Shown here: positions 44,753 to 55,200 of the stretch, in pieces
How the letters are laid out: every line of letters starts with the position of its first letter
Position numbering within the stretch: the first letter of the stretch is position 1
DNA from: Candidatus Rifleibacteriota bacterium
GTDB taxonomy: Bacteria; Muiribacteriota; Ozemobacteria; Ozemobacterales; Ozemobacteraceae
Direction of reading: 5' to 3'
NCBI GenBank assembly: GCA_015233565.1
Contig: JADFXM010000006.1
Span: 62,001-126,000, forward strand
DNA: 64,000 nt
Made by a program: the position numbers and the translations under genes
The notes under the pieces: generated by a model
Database searches by the model: none
The model's input: the letters and a program-made list of their open reading frames with translations, nothing else
Told to the model about the DNA's origin: nothing

Positions 44753-45873
44753 AACTCCTCAATCATTTTATTTTTTTCAAGCTTATCGGCCATTCCGTTA
44801 AAGGCCTTCGCGACATCTCCCAACTCATCGTTTGTTATTTTTTCGATTCTCCAGGTCAACACACCGTCGGAGATTTTGGTTATCCCTTCGAAAATTTGGA
44901 AAACCGGTTCCATAATATAATCCGCAACAAAATATCCAACCAGTCCAGCAATTAACAAGAACAAAAGAGCAAGGAAAAACATTCCCCAGGTAAGGTCATT
45001 TACAGGTTGAAAAATCTTTCCCGCTGGATGCCCGATCAAAAGGAATCCTCCCAACTCTTCCAGATGGGCAACTGTAACAAGATATTTCTCAGAGTTGAGT
45101 TCGGACCAAAGGGAAAACACTTTTTTCCTATGTGGTGGGTCTGCAATAATAGCCTTGGATAGTTTTTCGGGAAGATTGCCACCGAATCTGGAAATTATTG
45201 TTCCAGACTCATCTGCGAACAACAAAAAATCATTTTCATTTTTGCTGAATCTTAAAAGAAGTTCTTCCAAAAAACCGCCATCAAGGTTAAGAGACATTCC
45301 CAGTATTTTTATCAATTTCTCTTCATTTCCAATTTCACGGACCGGTTGAAGAATGACTAACCTCGGGCCTCGAGTAAAATTGGACATGTAGGTTGCAGGA
45401 ACAGCTATTTTTTTTTCCAATACTGCTTTGAAAGCTCTTCGGCACTCTTTAAGAGTATCCTGTAAGCTGATCAAAAACATATTTTTCCCAATGTATCTTT
45501 CTTCGGAATCTGAACGATTACGATTTGCAGTTAACAGAATATTTCCTTGAGGGTCATAAACCCAGCAGCTTAAAAACACGGGGTTTTGGGAAAGGAAGTC
45601 CCAGATCATATTGCGAATGTTGGTTTTGTCATCAAATTGCAACTCAGATCTATCTGAAAGGACTTTAAGTTGATGGTACCAATCGTCGAATCTTACCGCA
45701 ACTACCTGTTTTATGGTTTCAACAAGTTTTTCCTGAGATTCAACGATATTGGAGGAAAAAATTTCCCGCAGACGAAAAGTCACAAAAACAAAAGAGAGGA
45801 AAACTCCGATTAATACTGTAACCGAAAAAATTGCCAGCATTTTATGTCTAATTTTTGTTGTTTGTGTCTTCAT
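44722..45873 (-). CDS. Membrane sensor with Cache-like domain and HAMP, no output domain
   Basis: This is a 383-aa protein; the ATG at 45871-45873 lies six bases after GGGGG. It has a transmembrane helix at about residues 12-32, then a periplasmic dCache-like domain of about 240 residues (CWVYDPQGNILLTANR, ILGMSLNLDGGFLEELLL, DFLLFADESGTIISRFGG). A second helix (MFFLALLFLLIAGLVGYFV) follows, then a HAMP domain (IMEPVFQIFEGITKISDGVL, ITNDELGDVAKAFNGM). The protein ends about 20 residues past the HAMP, where kinases or chemoreceptors would have their output. The next gene begins inside this one. It may signal by contact with the MFS-HEAT protein. Confidence 0.85.
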   Translation of the reverse strand: MKTQTTKIRHKMLAIFSVTVLIGVFLSFVFVTFRLREIFSSNIVESQEKLVETIKQVVAVRFDDWYHQLKVLSDRSELQFDDKTNIRNMIWDFLSQNPVFLSCWVYDPQGNILLTANRNRSDSEERYIGKNMFLISLQDTLKECRRAFKAVLEKKIAVPATYMSNFTRGPRLVILQPVREIGNEEKLIKILGMSLNLDGGFLEELLLRFSKNENDFLLFADESGTIISRFGGNLPEKLSKAIIADPPHRKKVFSLWSELNSEKYLVTVAHLEELGGFLLIGHPAGKIFQPVNDLTWGMFFLALLFLLIAGLVGYFVADYIMEPVFQIFEGITKISDGVLTWRIEKITNDELGDVAKAFNGMADKLEKNKMIEELWNQRWNQPR

Positions 45874-46051
45874 TTGCATCCCCCTTTGATAGATTTTCTA
45901 TATTGGTTGATTTTCGCGTCTTTTTAAAATTCACTTTTTGACTAAATTTAGCACCCCGTGATTTATTTTGGAATGCTTCATAGTGCCTTCTCAGCAAATT
46001 TCCAGAAATTATAAGACATAAACAGCACGAAACCCAACCTCAATTGTCGCA

Positions 46052-47677
46052 TCAATTATTTTCGGCAACTGCTTTTTTTGCTTCGAATTCTTTATTTAAG
46101 CGACTATTAGAGTAACCATAGAAAAAATAGCAGACCATTCCAATGGCAAGCCAAACATAAAAACGCACCCATGTAACGTGAGGTAATCCAAGGGCAAGCC
46201 ACGTACAGAACGCAATTCCTGCCGGAGCACAGATCCAGACAGCCCAAACTCTAAAACGTCTTGGTTGATCGGGTTGTTGCACTCGCAGAATAAGTACTCC
46301 AAGGCAAACAATTATAAACGCGAAGAGAGTGCCAATGTTACAGAGTTCGACCACTTCATCGATGTTCATAAAACCGGCAGGTAAAAGAACAATTAAGCCG
46401 GTCAACCAGGTGGCATTCGCAGGGGTTCCGAATCGTTGACTGACTCTGGAAAACCATGGGGGCAGCAATCCGTCACGGCTCATAACCATAAAAATACGAG
46501 GTTGTGCCAATTGATATACAAGCAACGCGCCTGCAAGCGCTGCCGTGGCTCCGAAGGAAATAATTCCCGCTACTTTTGTCATTCCGATGTGGTTAAAGGC
46601 ATGTGCGACTGGATCAGCCACGCCTGCGTAGGCAGTGTAGGGCATCATACCGGAAACAACCAGACAAACACCGACGTAAATGACTGTACAAACAGCAAGA
46701 GAGCCAATTATCCCAAATGGAAGGTCGTGTCCAGGATCTTTGCATTCTTCCGCGGTTGTGCTTACCGCATCAAATCCGATAAACGCAAAAAAGATGATAG
46801 CCGCTCCAGCTTGAATGCCTGCAAATCCATTCGGGCAGAAGTTCGAAAAATTTTCCGGCTTTACGTAGAATGCTCCAATAGCTATAACCATAAGCAAAAG
46901 TCCAACTTTGGTAGCAACCATTACATTATTGAATTTTACTGATTCGCGAATTCCCCAAACGCATAGAACAGTAACAAAAAAGGTAACAAACATAGGTAAA
47001 ATGTTTATCCCAATCGGCAAATGTCCCAGCATGGGAGCAGCATTAAGCATATCCCAATTGCTGAATATCATAGGCCCACTGGCAATTCCTTCCTTACATT
47101 GGGCCAACCAGTTAAGTTTATCAAGAAACCCGACATTCGGATGAGTATCAACGAAGTTTTTCGTCGTTGTAAGCATAGTACGGAGGTCCATGGTCATCCA
47201 GCCCGGAATTGTAATTCCGAAGCCCTGTAGTAGATTGTTGGCGTAGCTTCCCCAGGAGATTGCTACTGCAACGTTTGATACGGCATATTCCAACAACAGA
47301 TCCCAGCCGATGATCCAGGCCAGGAGTTCGCCCAGAGTTGCATAAGCATAAGTGTATGCTGATCCGGAAACAGGAATCATCGAAGCCATTTCCGCATAGC
47401 ACAGAGCAGTAAACCCACATGCTACAGCTGTCAAAATGAAGCTTATAACAAGTGCCGGGCCAGCAGCAGGACGTGTTACACCATAAGCGGAATCAAAACC
47501 ACCGGCCAGGCCGGTGCCAAGGCTTGACAGGATTCCGGCACCGATGATGGCTCCAATCCCTAGGAGCATCAGATCCCAGCCGTTGAGAGCACGCCGAAGC
47601 TTTCCCCCGCTTACAGGTTCTTCAAGGTTTGATTTTATCTGTTCTATCGTTTTCTTCCGCATTAATCTGTTAAACAT
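46052..47677 (-). CDS. APC-superfamily amino acid permease (CAT-like)
   Basis: This is a 541-aa protein with 12-14 transmembrane helices. The first helix carries the family glycine motif LGIGAIIGAGIL. Segments ALCYAEMASMIPVSGSAYTY, YATLGELLAWIIGWDLLLEY, IIFFAFIGFDAVSTTAEECK and PRIFMVMSRDGLLPPWFSRV identify the cationic-amino-acid-transporter (YfnA/CAT) branch. It would take up amino acids by proton symport or exchange across the inner membrane. A loop of about 60 residues between helices 4 and 5 is longer than usual. No good ribosome site is visible before the ATG; another ATG 15 bases on is possible. It is monocistronic. Confidence 0.93.
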   Translation of the reverse strand: MFNRLMRKKTIEQIKSNLEEPVSGGKLRRALNGWDLMLLGIGAIIGAGILSSLGTGLAGGFDSAYGVTRPAAGPALVISFILTAVACGFTALCYAEMASMIPVSGSAYTYAYATLGELLAWIIGWDLLLEYAVSNVAVAISWGSYANNLLQGFGITIPGWMTMDLRTMLTTTKNFVDTHPNVGFLDKLNWLAQCKEGIASGPMIFSNWDMLNAAPMLGHLPIGINILPMFVTFFVTVLCVWGIRESVKFNNVMVATKVGLLLMVIAIGAFYVKPENFSNFCPNGFAGIQAGAAIIFFAFIGFDAVSTTAEECKDPGHDLPFGIIGSLAVCTVIYVGVCLVVSGMMPYTAYAGVADPVAHAFNHIGMTKVAGIISFGATAALAGALLVYQLAQPRIFMVMSRDGLLPPWFSRVSQRFGTPANATWLTGLIVLLPAGFMNIDEVVELCNIGTLFAFIIVCLGVLILRVQQPDQPRRFRVWAVWICAPAGIAFCTWLALGLPHVTWVRFYVWLAIGMVCYFFYGYSNSRLNKEFEAKKAVAENN

Positions 47678-48016
47678 GGGCTACACTTTTCGGGACTCTT
47701 GCATTTCACCTTATCTGTGGTAATTTCGCACTTTTAAAAAAATATTTTCAAGCTGAAAAATAAAAATACGCGAAACTCAACTTATCTTTTGGCGCCGCAA
47801 TAACAACAACCCGTCCTTTCAATATTTATCAATTTTGTTAGCAGGATCGCACATTATCATGAAGACACATGCTTTTTATTTTGGTTGGCTGAAGTATAAC
47901 ATGAGAATTTAAAAGATTACGACTTAATTTAAGGGAACCCGGCAATTCTGTTTGGATTGATGTAAACCCTCATCATAACAGGTTTTAGAGAAGCGAACTT
48001 TCGCACTTTTTTAAAC
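47678..48016. other. Gap without a gene
   Basis: Upstream of the permease gene. A strong hairpin, CGCACTTTTT/AAAAAGTGCG, spans about 48003-48034 and runs into repeat R1. Nothing else recognised. Confidence 0.5.
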
Positions 48017-48177
48017 GGTTTTTCAAAAAGTGCGTAGCCAGTATTTCATTAGAGTAAAAATCTCAGTTGAAGAGTGTTTCAGAAGTTGAGTGCCATTTTT
48101 TGAAATATCGCCCATTTTTGCCCTTTGATTAGCTTCAACACTGCACCAATTGAGAATACGCACATGGAACATCCGTT
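48017..48177. repeat. Dispersed repeat R1, copy 2
   Basis: About 90% identical to 18415-18575 in the same orientation. It abuts repeat R2 with only three bases between, forming a composite of about 375 bp. Confidence 0.9.
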
Positions 48178-48180
48178 AAA

Positions 48181-48391
48181 TTCAGAATTCCAATTCCCGA
48201 GGATATAGCCTTGAGACCATTTTCCCAAAGCCTGAAAACGTGAACTCGTTTGAATGAGATTCCTGCCTTAACTTTTGGATTATTTGGTCTCAAAACAAAA
48301 TTCGGGCTGAAAACTTTTTAGTCTCTACGGAATCGGCTTTTGAAGCTGAGCAATCGAAGAAAATGAAGTTTACGACAACAGGAATTCTGAA
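48181..48391. mobile_element. Repeat R2, copy 2 (MITE-like, 11-bp inverted ends)
   Basis: Bounded by TTCAGAATTCC and GGAATTCTGAA like the copy at 29491-29703, with about 10 differences in 211 bases and a small indel in a T-run. Same orientation as copy 1. Confidence 0.82.
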
Positions 48392-48514
48392 ATTGCGACT
48401 CTGAAAGAAATTTTAAAGGTACAATACCCCCTCGAAAACTAGTTTAAACAAATGTAAATAAACACCACCGGCATTTTAGCACAGAAATTACACAACTTTA
48501 ATAACTTGTCATTC

Positions 48515-48544
48515 TTGTGGGTTTTCCTTAGCGTCTGTTATAAT
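48515..48544 (+). promoter_or_regulatory. Promoter of the metallopeptidase-zipper gene
   Basis: TTGTGG and a perfect TATAAT are 18 bases apart, 36 bases before the ATG at 48581. Confidence 0.65.
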
Positions 48545-48580
48545 GGTAAATAATCGGCCGCGATAATCGGAGGTTTTGTT

Positions 48581-50983
48581 ATGAAAAGCTATCAGAAAAA
48601 TTTAAGCTTAAGACTATTGTTGGTTTTCCTTTTTCTGATTTTTACAAATTTGCTTGGAGCAAGCCAAGGAAATTTTGAATTAACCTCCGATGGTGTATTT
48701 TATGTTGTACGGGATACGTCCGGCAACATAGTAAACTCAGCACGGCCTGATTTTGACATGAAAACCGGCTCCTATTACGTCAAAGATCAGAATAACACTA
48801 TAATTGCGCGTCAGGGTCTAATGCCCGAAGCCCCCGCGTCTCAAATCAAGATTGTAGCACCAGTTCAAGGAGACTCCCATTCCGTAAAAACTCAGGACGC
48901 ACTGGGTTACAATGTTCCTGTTCTAAAAGAGCTTCCTTCTAATGATCCACGTTATCAGCAATTGAAATCATATATAGAGTCTTCGCCGGGAGTTCAACAA
49001 GCTCTTGCAATGCACGACCAAGCTCGGAATATGAAGATTAATTCCCTTCAAACAGAGCTCGCGAACGGATCCAAAGACCCTCAACTAGCTCAATGGTTAG
49101 TTAATGATCTAAAGAAACCGGTATACCTTGAAGTCGGAGACTCCGGAAACATATATCATGACCCCAAAGGTTTTGTATTAGTACAACAAGGTCCGAATGG
49201 CCAAGCAATCTATAGAGATGACGCTTTTGCGAATCGACTTGTTATTCCTCCAAACAGCGAAGCTTTTAATGGTGGAATGAACGATTCAGCGGCAGCTTCA
49301 GTTATCGCCCACGAAACCGGTCACATGATAATGGATCAAATGTATGAAACTCCAAATTACCCCAAAACTGGTTATTCGGGGCCGCATTCAAAAGATTCTG
49401 TCACTGATCAAGGATTCGCACTTTCAGAAGGTTGGGCCGAAGCAATGGAAACCTTGGCCAACAAAGATAATCTGAATAATCCTACTTCCTGGCGATTGAA
49501 GACTCAGAAAAATGTGATCCAGGACAAATACATCTTTAAGAATCAAGGTGCTGTTGATGGAGTAAACGACGGGGTACTAAAAACCGGCACTGAACAACTT
49601 TCTACTGAGGGAGTAAATGCAACTCTCTTCTACAACCTTCTTCAGGAAAATAACATTCAGGCTCCTTACTCAAAAGTGCTTCAAGTATTTGAGCAATCAA
49701 AACCTCAAACATATTGTGATTTCGTTAAAAGTTATATTCAACAATTTCCTGAAGACAGAAGTACAGTAGTTAAGCAATTTTTGGAAACAACAAAATATGC
49801 AACCGTAGACCCTCAAGCGGGAACCAAATATAAAGCTCTCTTTGACGCTGAAGCGGCTTATAAAAATGCACCGAATGATCCACGAGCTCAAGCTGATTAT
49901 CAGAGTAAATTGAATGATTACAATCAATGGAAGGACAGCCTATATAAGAAAGCGGTTGTGGATGGAAACATTGATTCAGCAGTTGGTCCCAATTCTGAGT
50001 CAGGTTCGGCATCTGCACCAGGCTTTTCCGATCAAACAGATAAACAATTTCAACAGGTTCGATTGTCGGAAACTTTGCTAAAAGGAAAAAAAGCCCTCTC
50101 TCAGGGTTTCCAACAAGCAAGAGAATCGATCAAGCAATCTTTCAGTTGGCAAAATGTTGCAATAACAGCTGGAACGTCAGTTGCGATCAACCTTGCAAGC
50201 CAATTAATGAACGGGCAGAAGCTCAGCTTCACCGAAGCCGCCAAGTCGGTTGCATCCTGGCAGTTTGTTGGGAATTTAACAGGCTCAGCTCTCGGAGCAG
50301 CCGCTGGCAGCGTAATGGCCCCATTGATTCAAACATTTGTTCCTATTCCGGTGGTTGGCGCCCTCGCCGGAACATTGCTACCCAATTTGCTCTCTCTTGC
50401 CGGCGGGCAAGTTGGCAGCGGAATTGGGTCAGGGCAAAGTCTTTCAGAAGCATTAAAAAGTCTTGATCCTGTCGCTCTCGCCGGACAAAGCGCCGGTTCC
50501 ATCGTTGGAGCTATGCTTGGGTCAATGATTCCAATTCCAATAGTTGGGCAAGTCCTGGGTGGAATTATCGGAGGCATCCTTGGGGAAAAGCTATTCAAAG
50601 GAATTGAAAGTCTTTTCAGAGGTTCTTCGCAACCCCTTGCAAATAAAGTCACAGTTCCGCAACCCCTCGGAAACCCAGCCCTTTCAGCTTATTACCCAGC
50701 CCCCACAGTTCAGGCGGCACAATCGGCAGATTCCTATACAGGAAGTGTGCCCACTCCGGCTTCTGATGCGAGTAAATACCGAATAGACCCATCGATTGAT
50801 CGTATTCCTTATGATCAAATGGCTCCTAATCTAAGGTCTCTTAAAGATGATTATGAAAAAACTTATATGGCTTATGTCAGCACATTAAACTCGGGCGACC
50901 AAACTTCCGCTCAAAAAATGCTGAATAACTTCATTACGATCCGAGATCGCTATAGAAGAGCTCTTGGAGCATATGTAAAGTAG
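48581..50983 (+). CDS. Exported zinc-metallopeptidase-like protein with glycine-zipper C-terminus
   Basis: This is an 800-aa protein with a signal peptide (LLLVFLFLIFTNLLGASQG) and CGGAGG seven bases before the ATG. Residues of about 110-400 hold a gluzincin-like motif: HETGH (H244, E245, H248) followed 35-40 residues later by SEGWAEAMETL (E283 or E287 as third zinc ligand). A Gln/Ala-rich coiled region leads to a membrane-active glycine-zipper domain at about 525-690 (LTGSALGAAAGSVMAPLI, IPIPIVGQVLGGIIGGILGE). A terminal coil follows (YEKTYMAYVSTLNSGDQTSA). The zipper and coil match the protein at 36280-37926. It could be a membrane-inserting protease, an effector, or an envelope-processing enzyme. 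Confidence 0.82.
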   Translation: MKSYQKNLSLRLLLVFLFLIFTNLLGASQGNFELTSDGVFYVVRDTSGNIVNSARPDFDMKTGSYYVKDQNNTIIARQGLMPEAPASQIKIVAPVQGDSHSVKTQDALGYNVPVLKELPSNDPRYQQLKSYIESSPGVQQALAMHDQARNMKINSLQTELANGSKDPQLAQWLVNDLKKPVYLEVGDSGNIYHDPKGFVLVQQGPNGQAIYRDDAFANRLVIPPNSEAFNGGMNDSAAASVIAHETGHMIMDQMYETPNYPKTGYSGPHSKDSVTDQGFALSEGWAEAMETLANKDNLNNPTSWRLKTQKNVIQDKYIFKNQGAVDGVNDGVLKTGTEQLSTEGVNATLFYNLLQENNIQAPYSKVLQVFEQSKPQTYCDFVKSYIQQFPEDRSTVVKQFLETTKYATVDPQAGTKYKALFDAEAAYKNAPNDPRAQADYQSKLNDYNQWKDSLYKKAVVDGNIDSAVGPNSESGSASAPGFSDQTDKQFQQVRLSETLLKGKKALSQGFQQARESIKQSFSWQNVAITAGTSVAINLASQLMNGQKLSFTEAAKSVASWQFVGNLTGSALGAAAGSVMAPLIQTFVPIPVVGALAGTLLPNLLSLAGGQVGSGIGSGQSLSEALKSLDPVALAGQSAGSIVGAMLGSMIPIPIVGQVLGGIIGGILGEKLFKGIESLFRGSSQPLANKVTVPQPLGNPALSAYYPAPTVQAAQSADSYTGSVPTPASDASKYRIDPSIDRIPYDQMAPNLRSLKDDYEKTYMAYVSTLNSGDQTSAQKMLNNFITIRDRYRRALGAYVK

Positions 50984-50998
50984 AATTTCGCAATCGAA

Positions 50999-51640
50999 AT
51001 GCCATATTTGATCAAGGAAATTTTTTACTCTCTTCAGGGAGAAGGCATAAATACCGGACGGCCTGCTATTTTTTGCCGTTTTTCAGGATGTAATTTATGG
51101 AACGGCATCCAAAGTGATCGTGATAAATCAACTTGTTCTTTTTGCGACACAGATTTCATTGGTACAAATGGCACATTCGGCGGACAATATTCCACTCCTG
51201 CCGAGCTAATCGACAGGTTCCAAAAAATCGCTGAAACATGTGAAAAGCCTGGTGTTTTTCCAATGATCGTATTTACTGGAGGCGAGCCTCTTTTGCAAGT
51301 TGATGCAGTATTAATCGGGGAAGTTCGAAAAGCAGGCTTTTTTCTTGCAATTGAAACAAACGGTACAATAAAACTCCCGTTTTCTGCTGATTGGTTAACA
51401 GTTAGTCCGAAATCAGGGACCCTGTTAAAGCAAACTACAGGTGATGAGCTTAAGCTTATTTTCCCTCAGAAAAATATTGTCCCGAGCGATTTTCTGAAGC
51501 TTGATTTCAAGCATTTTTGTCTTCAACCCCTAGATTGCACCCACCTCAAGGAAAATATAAATCGCTGCATTGAATTCTGCCTAAAGAATCCGATATGGCG
51601 CCTAAGTCTTCAAACGCACAAGCTGTTAAACATCAGATGA
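50999..51640 (+). CDS. queE: 7-carboxy-7-deazaguanine synthase
   Basis: This is a 213-aa radical-SAM enzyme. It begins YLIKEIFYSLQGEGINTGRP as QueE does. The cluster cysteines are in FCRFSGCNLW and STCSFCDT; the cluster motif has a 14-residue insertion between the first and second cysteines, typical of this family. VFTGGEPLLQ, IETNGTIKLP, LTVSPKSG and the C-terminal SLQTHKLLNIR also match. It makes the 7-deazaguanine core on the way to queuosine in tRNA. It starts 15 bases after the metallopeptidase gene without a visible ribosome site, so translation may depend on read-through from that gene. No other que gene is in the window. Confidence 0.95.
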   Translation: MPYLIKEIFYSLQGEGINTGRPAIFCRFSGCNLWNGIQSDRDKSTCSFCDTDFIGTNGTFGGQYSTPAELIDRFQKIAETCEKPGVFPMIVFTGGEPLLQVDAVLIGEVRKAGFFLAIETNGTIKLPFSADWLTVSPKSGTLLKQTTGDELKLIFPQKNIVPSDFLKLDFKHFCLQPLDCTHLKENINRCIEFCLKNPIWRLSLQTHKLLNIR

Positions 51641-52230
51641 TTAATTAATCGACACCGTGGGAACCTTTGTTGCAATCAAGCTTATTCTTTCCGTCAAAAA
51701 GGTAGACTCACTTCCGCAAAATTAATTTTAGTATTTAGGGAATTTCGACTCCTCTTCGGTTTCGCTCAGTGCAAGCGCTCGACGACCACCTCGAAAAGAT
51801 GCTTTTCAGTTGATTTGTACAATGTTTAATGTTACCACCGGATAAAAACTGACCCAGGCACCGCCGGAATACTGACCCACGTTGCCGTGTGGCAACATTT
51901 AACTCTTTTGACCAAGCTTTTTCTTTAGTTGCTGATTTTCTTTGATGGGTCTTTTTTTCTTTTATGGTGGGTCAGAAATTAGCCGGGTCTACCAATGTTT
52001 AAGGTCCCACAATAGTTAACTGAAGCGTTGCAGTTGAAAAAGCAATAACGTTCAAATTTAATCTGGGGTATAGATTCAGATATCCTGATGCGTATTTGAA
52101 TTGATCAGAAATTCAGAGTTTCTAATCGGAATTCCATCTGGCACTTTTCAAGGGAAAAAAGTGTTTATTTGTGCCGAAAATTCTTCAGAATTGTGCCAAA
52201 TGAGTTCCTTCTAATTCAGGAAGTCTGAGA
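51641..52230. other. Gap with insertion-sequence remnants
   Basis: Besides the remnant at 51847-51973, a hairpin CACTTTT/AAAAGTG at 52142-52163 with a T-rich plus-strand tail may be a terminator. No gene is present. Confidence 0.5.
51847..51973 (-). mobile_element. Probable terminus of a degraded IS21-like element
   Basis: ACTGACCCA occurs twice 23 bases apart (51848, 51871) and inverted once as TGGGTCAG (51967). Such repeated TGACCCA boxes are typical of IS21-family ends. On the minus strand a short coil-like tail (IKENQQLKKKLGQKS, stop) lies between them. A hairpin GTTGCC/GGCAAC is at 51881-51896. No transposase gene remains. Confidence 0.4.
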
Positions 52231-55200
52231 TTACTTCAATCCTACAAGAGTTTTTCTTCTTGCCCCGGTAGCTCTAATCTTCAAAAGACGGCGGCGTTCC
52301 CACCATCTGAAAAGAACCGGTAGAACAACTAACGTAAGAATGGTTGAAGTAATTAATCCTCCATTAACGACAACAGCTAGCGGTTTTTGAATTTCAGCTC
52401 CTGAGCCTCTTGAATAGAGCATTGGAATGTGTCCGATGAAAGATGTTAAAGCAGTCATCATCAACGGACGAAATCTCAAAGCACAACCCATTTTTACTGC
52501 CCGATTTACGGACATTCCCCGATTTATCAACTGTCTGAAAAAAGCTACCAACAAAACTCCATTTTGCACTGCAATTCCTAACAGGACAATAAAGGCAACC
52601 GCAGCAGACACCGAAAGTGACATGCCGAAATAATATACTGCAATGATTCCACCCACAATTGAGAATGGAAGATTTAAAAGCACCATGAATGAATCGCTGA
52701 ACCTTCCCATTGCAAGGCGAAGAAGAACAAAAATCAGGGACAAGACCAAGGGTACAACCAAACTCAGACGCGTCATTGCGCGTTGCTGATTTTCAAATTG
52801 CCCTCCATAGCTGATAGAATATCCGTAAGGTAATTCCTTTTCAATCGGTTTAATTTTATTTTGCAGTTCAGAGACGAACCCACCCAGATCACGGCCACGG
52901 ACGTTTGTTTCTACGACCATTCGACGACGATTGTTTTCGCGGTCGATTTCAATAGGGCTCTCGACATGTTTGATTTTCACAATTTGATTCAGGGGAATAA
53001 GCGTTCCATCGGCAGTAGGAATCTTCAGAAGGTTTATTTTCTCTTCAGTCTTTCGAACATCTTCCATAAATCGTACCGCAATAGGGAATCTGCGCTGTCC
53101 TTCAATCATTGTCGAAACAGTCTTTCCGCCAATGCCAGTTTCGATGATCTCGTTCACATCCTTAACCGTTAATCCGTATCTGGCAAGCGCAGGAAGCTCA
53201 ATTTCTATATCAATTTGATCCATTCCTGATACCTGGGTAGCTTTGGTATCATACCCACCTGGCACTGTACCTATTGCATCAGCAATGCGTTTTGCAAAAC
53301 GAGATAGTATTTCCAAATCGTCGCCAAAAATTTTTACTGCAACATCGCTTTTGATACCTGAAATCAATTCATTAACACGCAAAGCAATTGGTTGGGAAAA
53401 CGAATATCGCAAACCGGGAATTTGTGTCAATTCATCCCGTATGACTTCCACTAACTCCGTTTGATCTCTTGATTCAGGCATTTCCTCTCGAGTCTTCAAA
53501 TTAATGAAAATATCTGTTTCATCAGGGCCCATTGGATCTTCCGAAATTTCTGCCCGCCCGGTTTTGCACACAACCGACGAGATTTCAGGGATTTTCGCAA
53601 GTTTTCGCTCAATTTCGGTGGAAACCTCAACAGAGCCTTCCAGTGCGGCATTTGGAAGTCTTACCGCATTGATAGCAATGGCCCCTTCCTGAAGCGTTGG
53701 CATGAAATCCGTTCCAATTTTGGATGCCAGAGAAGCAGACCAAATCAGCAGAAATATCGCTCCCAAAAAAATGAAAGAAGGGAACCTCAGAGCAAAATGC
53801 AATATCCACCGATAGAAAACACGCAAAAATTTTGTGATGAAAAATTCTCTTTCCTTGCCGCGTGGTAAAATTGAAAAGCCCAATGCAGGCATGAAGAACA
53901 GCGCAATCAAAAGGGATACTAATAGTGAAATCAGCATGGTAAGGGCCAAAGGTCCGTACATCTTTGCTTCCATTCCTTCGAGAGAAAAAAGAGGAACCAA
54001 GACCAGTACAATGATTATTACAGAAAATAAGGTTGGCCTTCCCACTTCAACGATTGAATGAGTAATGACTTCAAAATCGGTTTCATAATCTTTTTTTTCA
54101 GCAAGATGTCGTCTTGCGTTTTCCAGAATTACAACCGTAGCATCTACAACCATTCCAACGGAGAAAGCAAGTCCTCCCAAGCTCATCAAGTTAGAGGACA
54201 TTCCTAAAAATTTCATAATTGCAAAGGAAGCTAAAAAAGTAAGCGGCAAAGAAATGATCACGAGGAGAGCTGTACGGATTTCAGCCAGAAAAAGGCACAA
54301 AATGAGAATAACCCAGCCAGCGCCGTGTTTCATTGCATCCAAGACTGTTTTAATACATGCTTCAATCAAAAAGGTGCGGTCGTAGAAAACATTCAGTTGT
54401 GCTCCTTTTGGAAGTGATCCCTGGATTCTAGGAATAGCTGCTTTTACATCTTCAACAACCGTTCTGGAGTTAGCATCCCGAAGCATTATGACCATTCCGG
54501 CAACAACTTCTCCTTTTCCATCACGAGTTACTGCACCTTGACGTACTTCGTGCCCAACCGCAACTTCGGCAACATCCTTAATAAGCACTGATGCACCATT
54601 CTTGACCTTCAACACAATCCGTCCAATGTCATCAATGTTTTTCAACAACCCTAGAGAACGAACGTAAGTTTGTTCCCAACCTTTTTGAATAAATTTGCCG
54701 CTTGCATTTGCATTGCTTTTCTCCAAAGCTGTGACCACACTGTCGAGTGATAATCCATATTTTTGCAAACGCTCCGGGTCTACCAGCACTTGATATTGGC
54801 GGGAAAAACCACCAAAACTATTCACTTCACTGACTCCGGTAATGGGACGTAGTTGCGGAACAACAACCCAGTCCTGAATTGTTCTTAAATCCATAGCTGA
54901 AAGAGTATTGCTCTCAATTGTATACTGAAAAATTTCTCCCAAACCGGTACTCAAGGGTGCCATCTCAGGTTCAACACCTGGGGGAAGTCCATCTTTGGCA
55001 TCCTGCAAACGCTCAAAAACTTGTTGCCGCGCAAAATAAGGGTCTGTTCCATCTTCAAAGACAACGACGATTTGCGAAATTCCATTTTTGGAAACGGAAC
55101 GAATCTGAATTATGCCTCTCATCCCCGTCATTTTCTGTTCAATGGGGAAGGTAATCTGTTGTTCAACATCTGTACTGGACAAGCCCGAAGCCTTTGCCAA

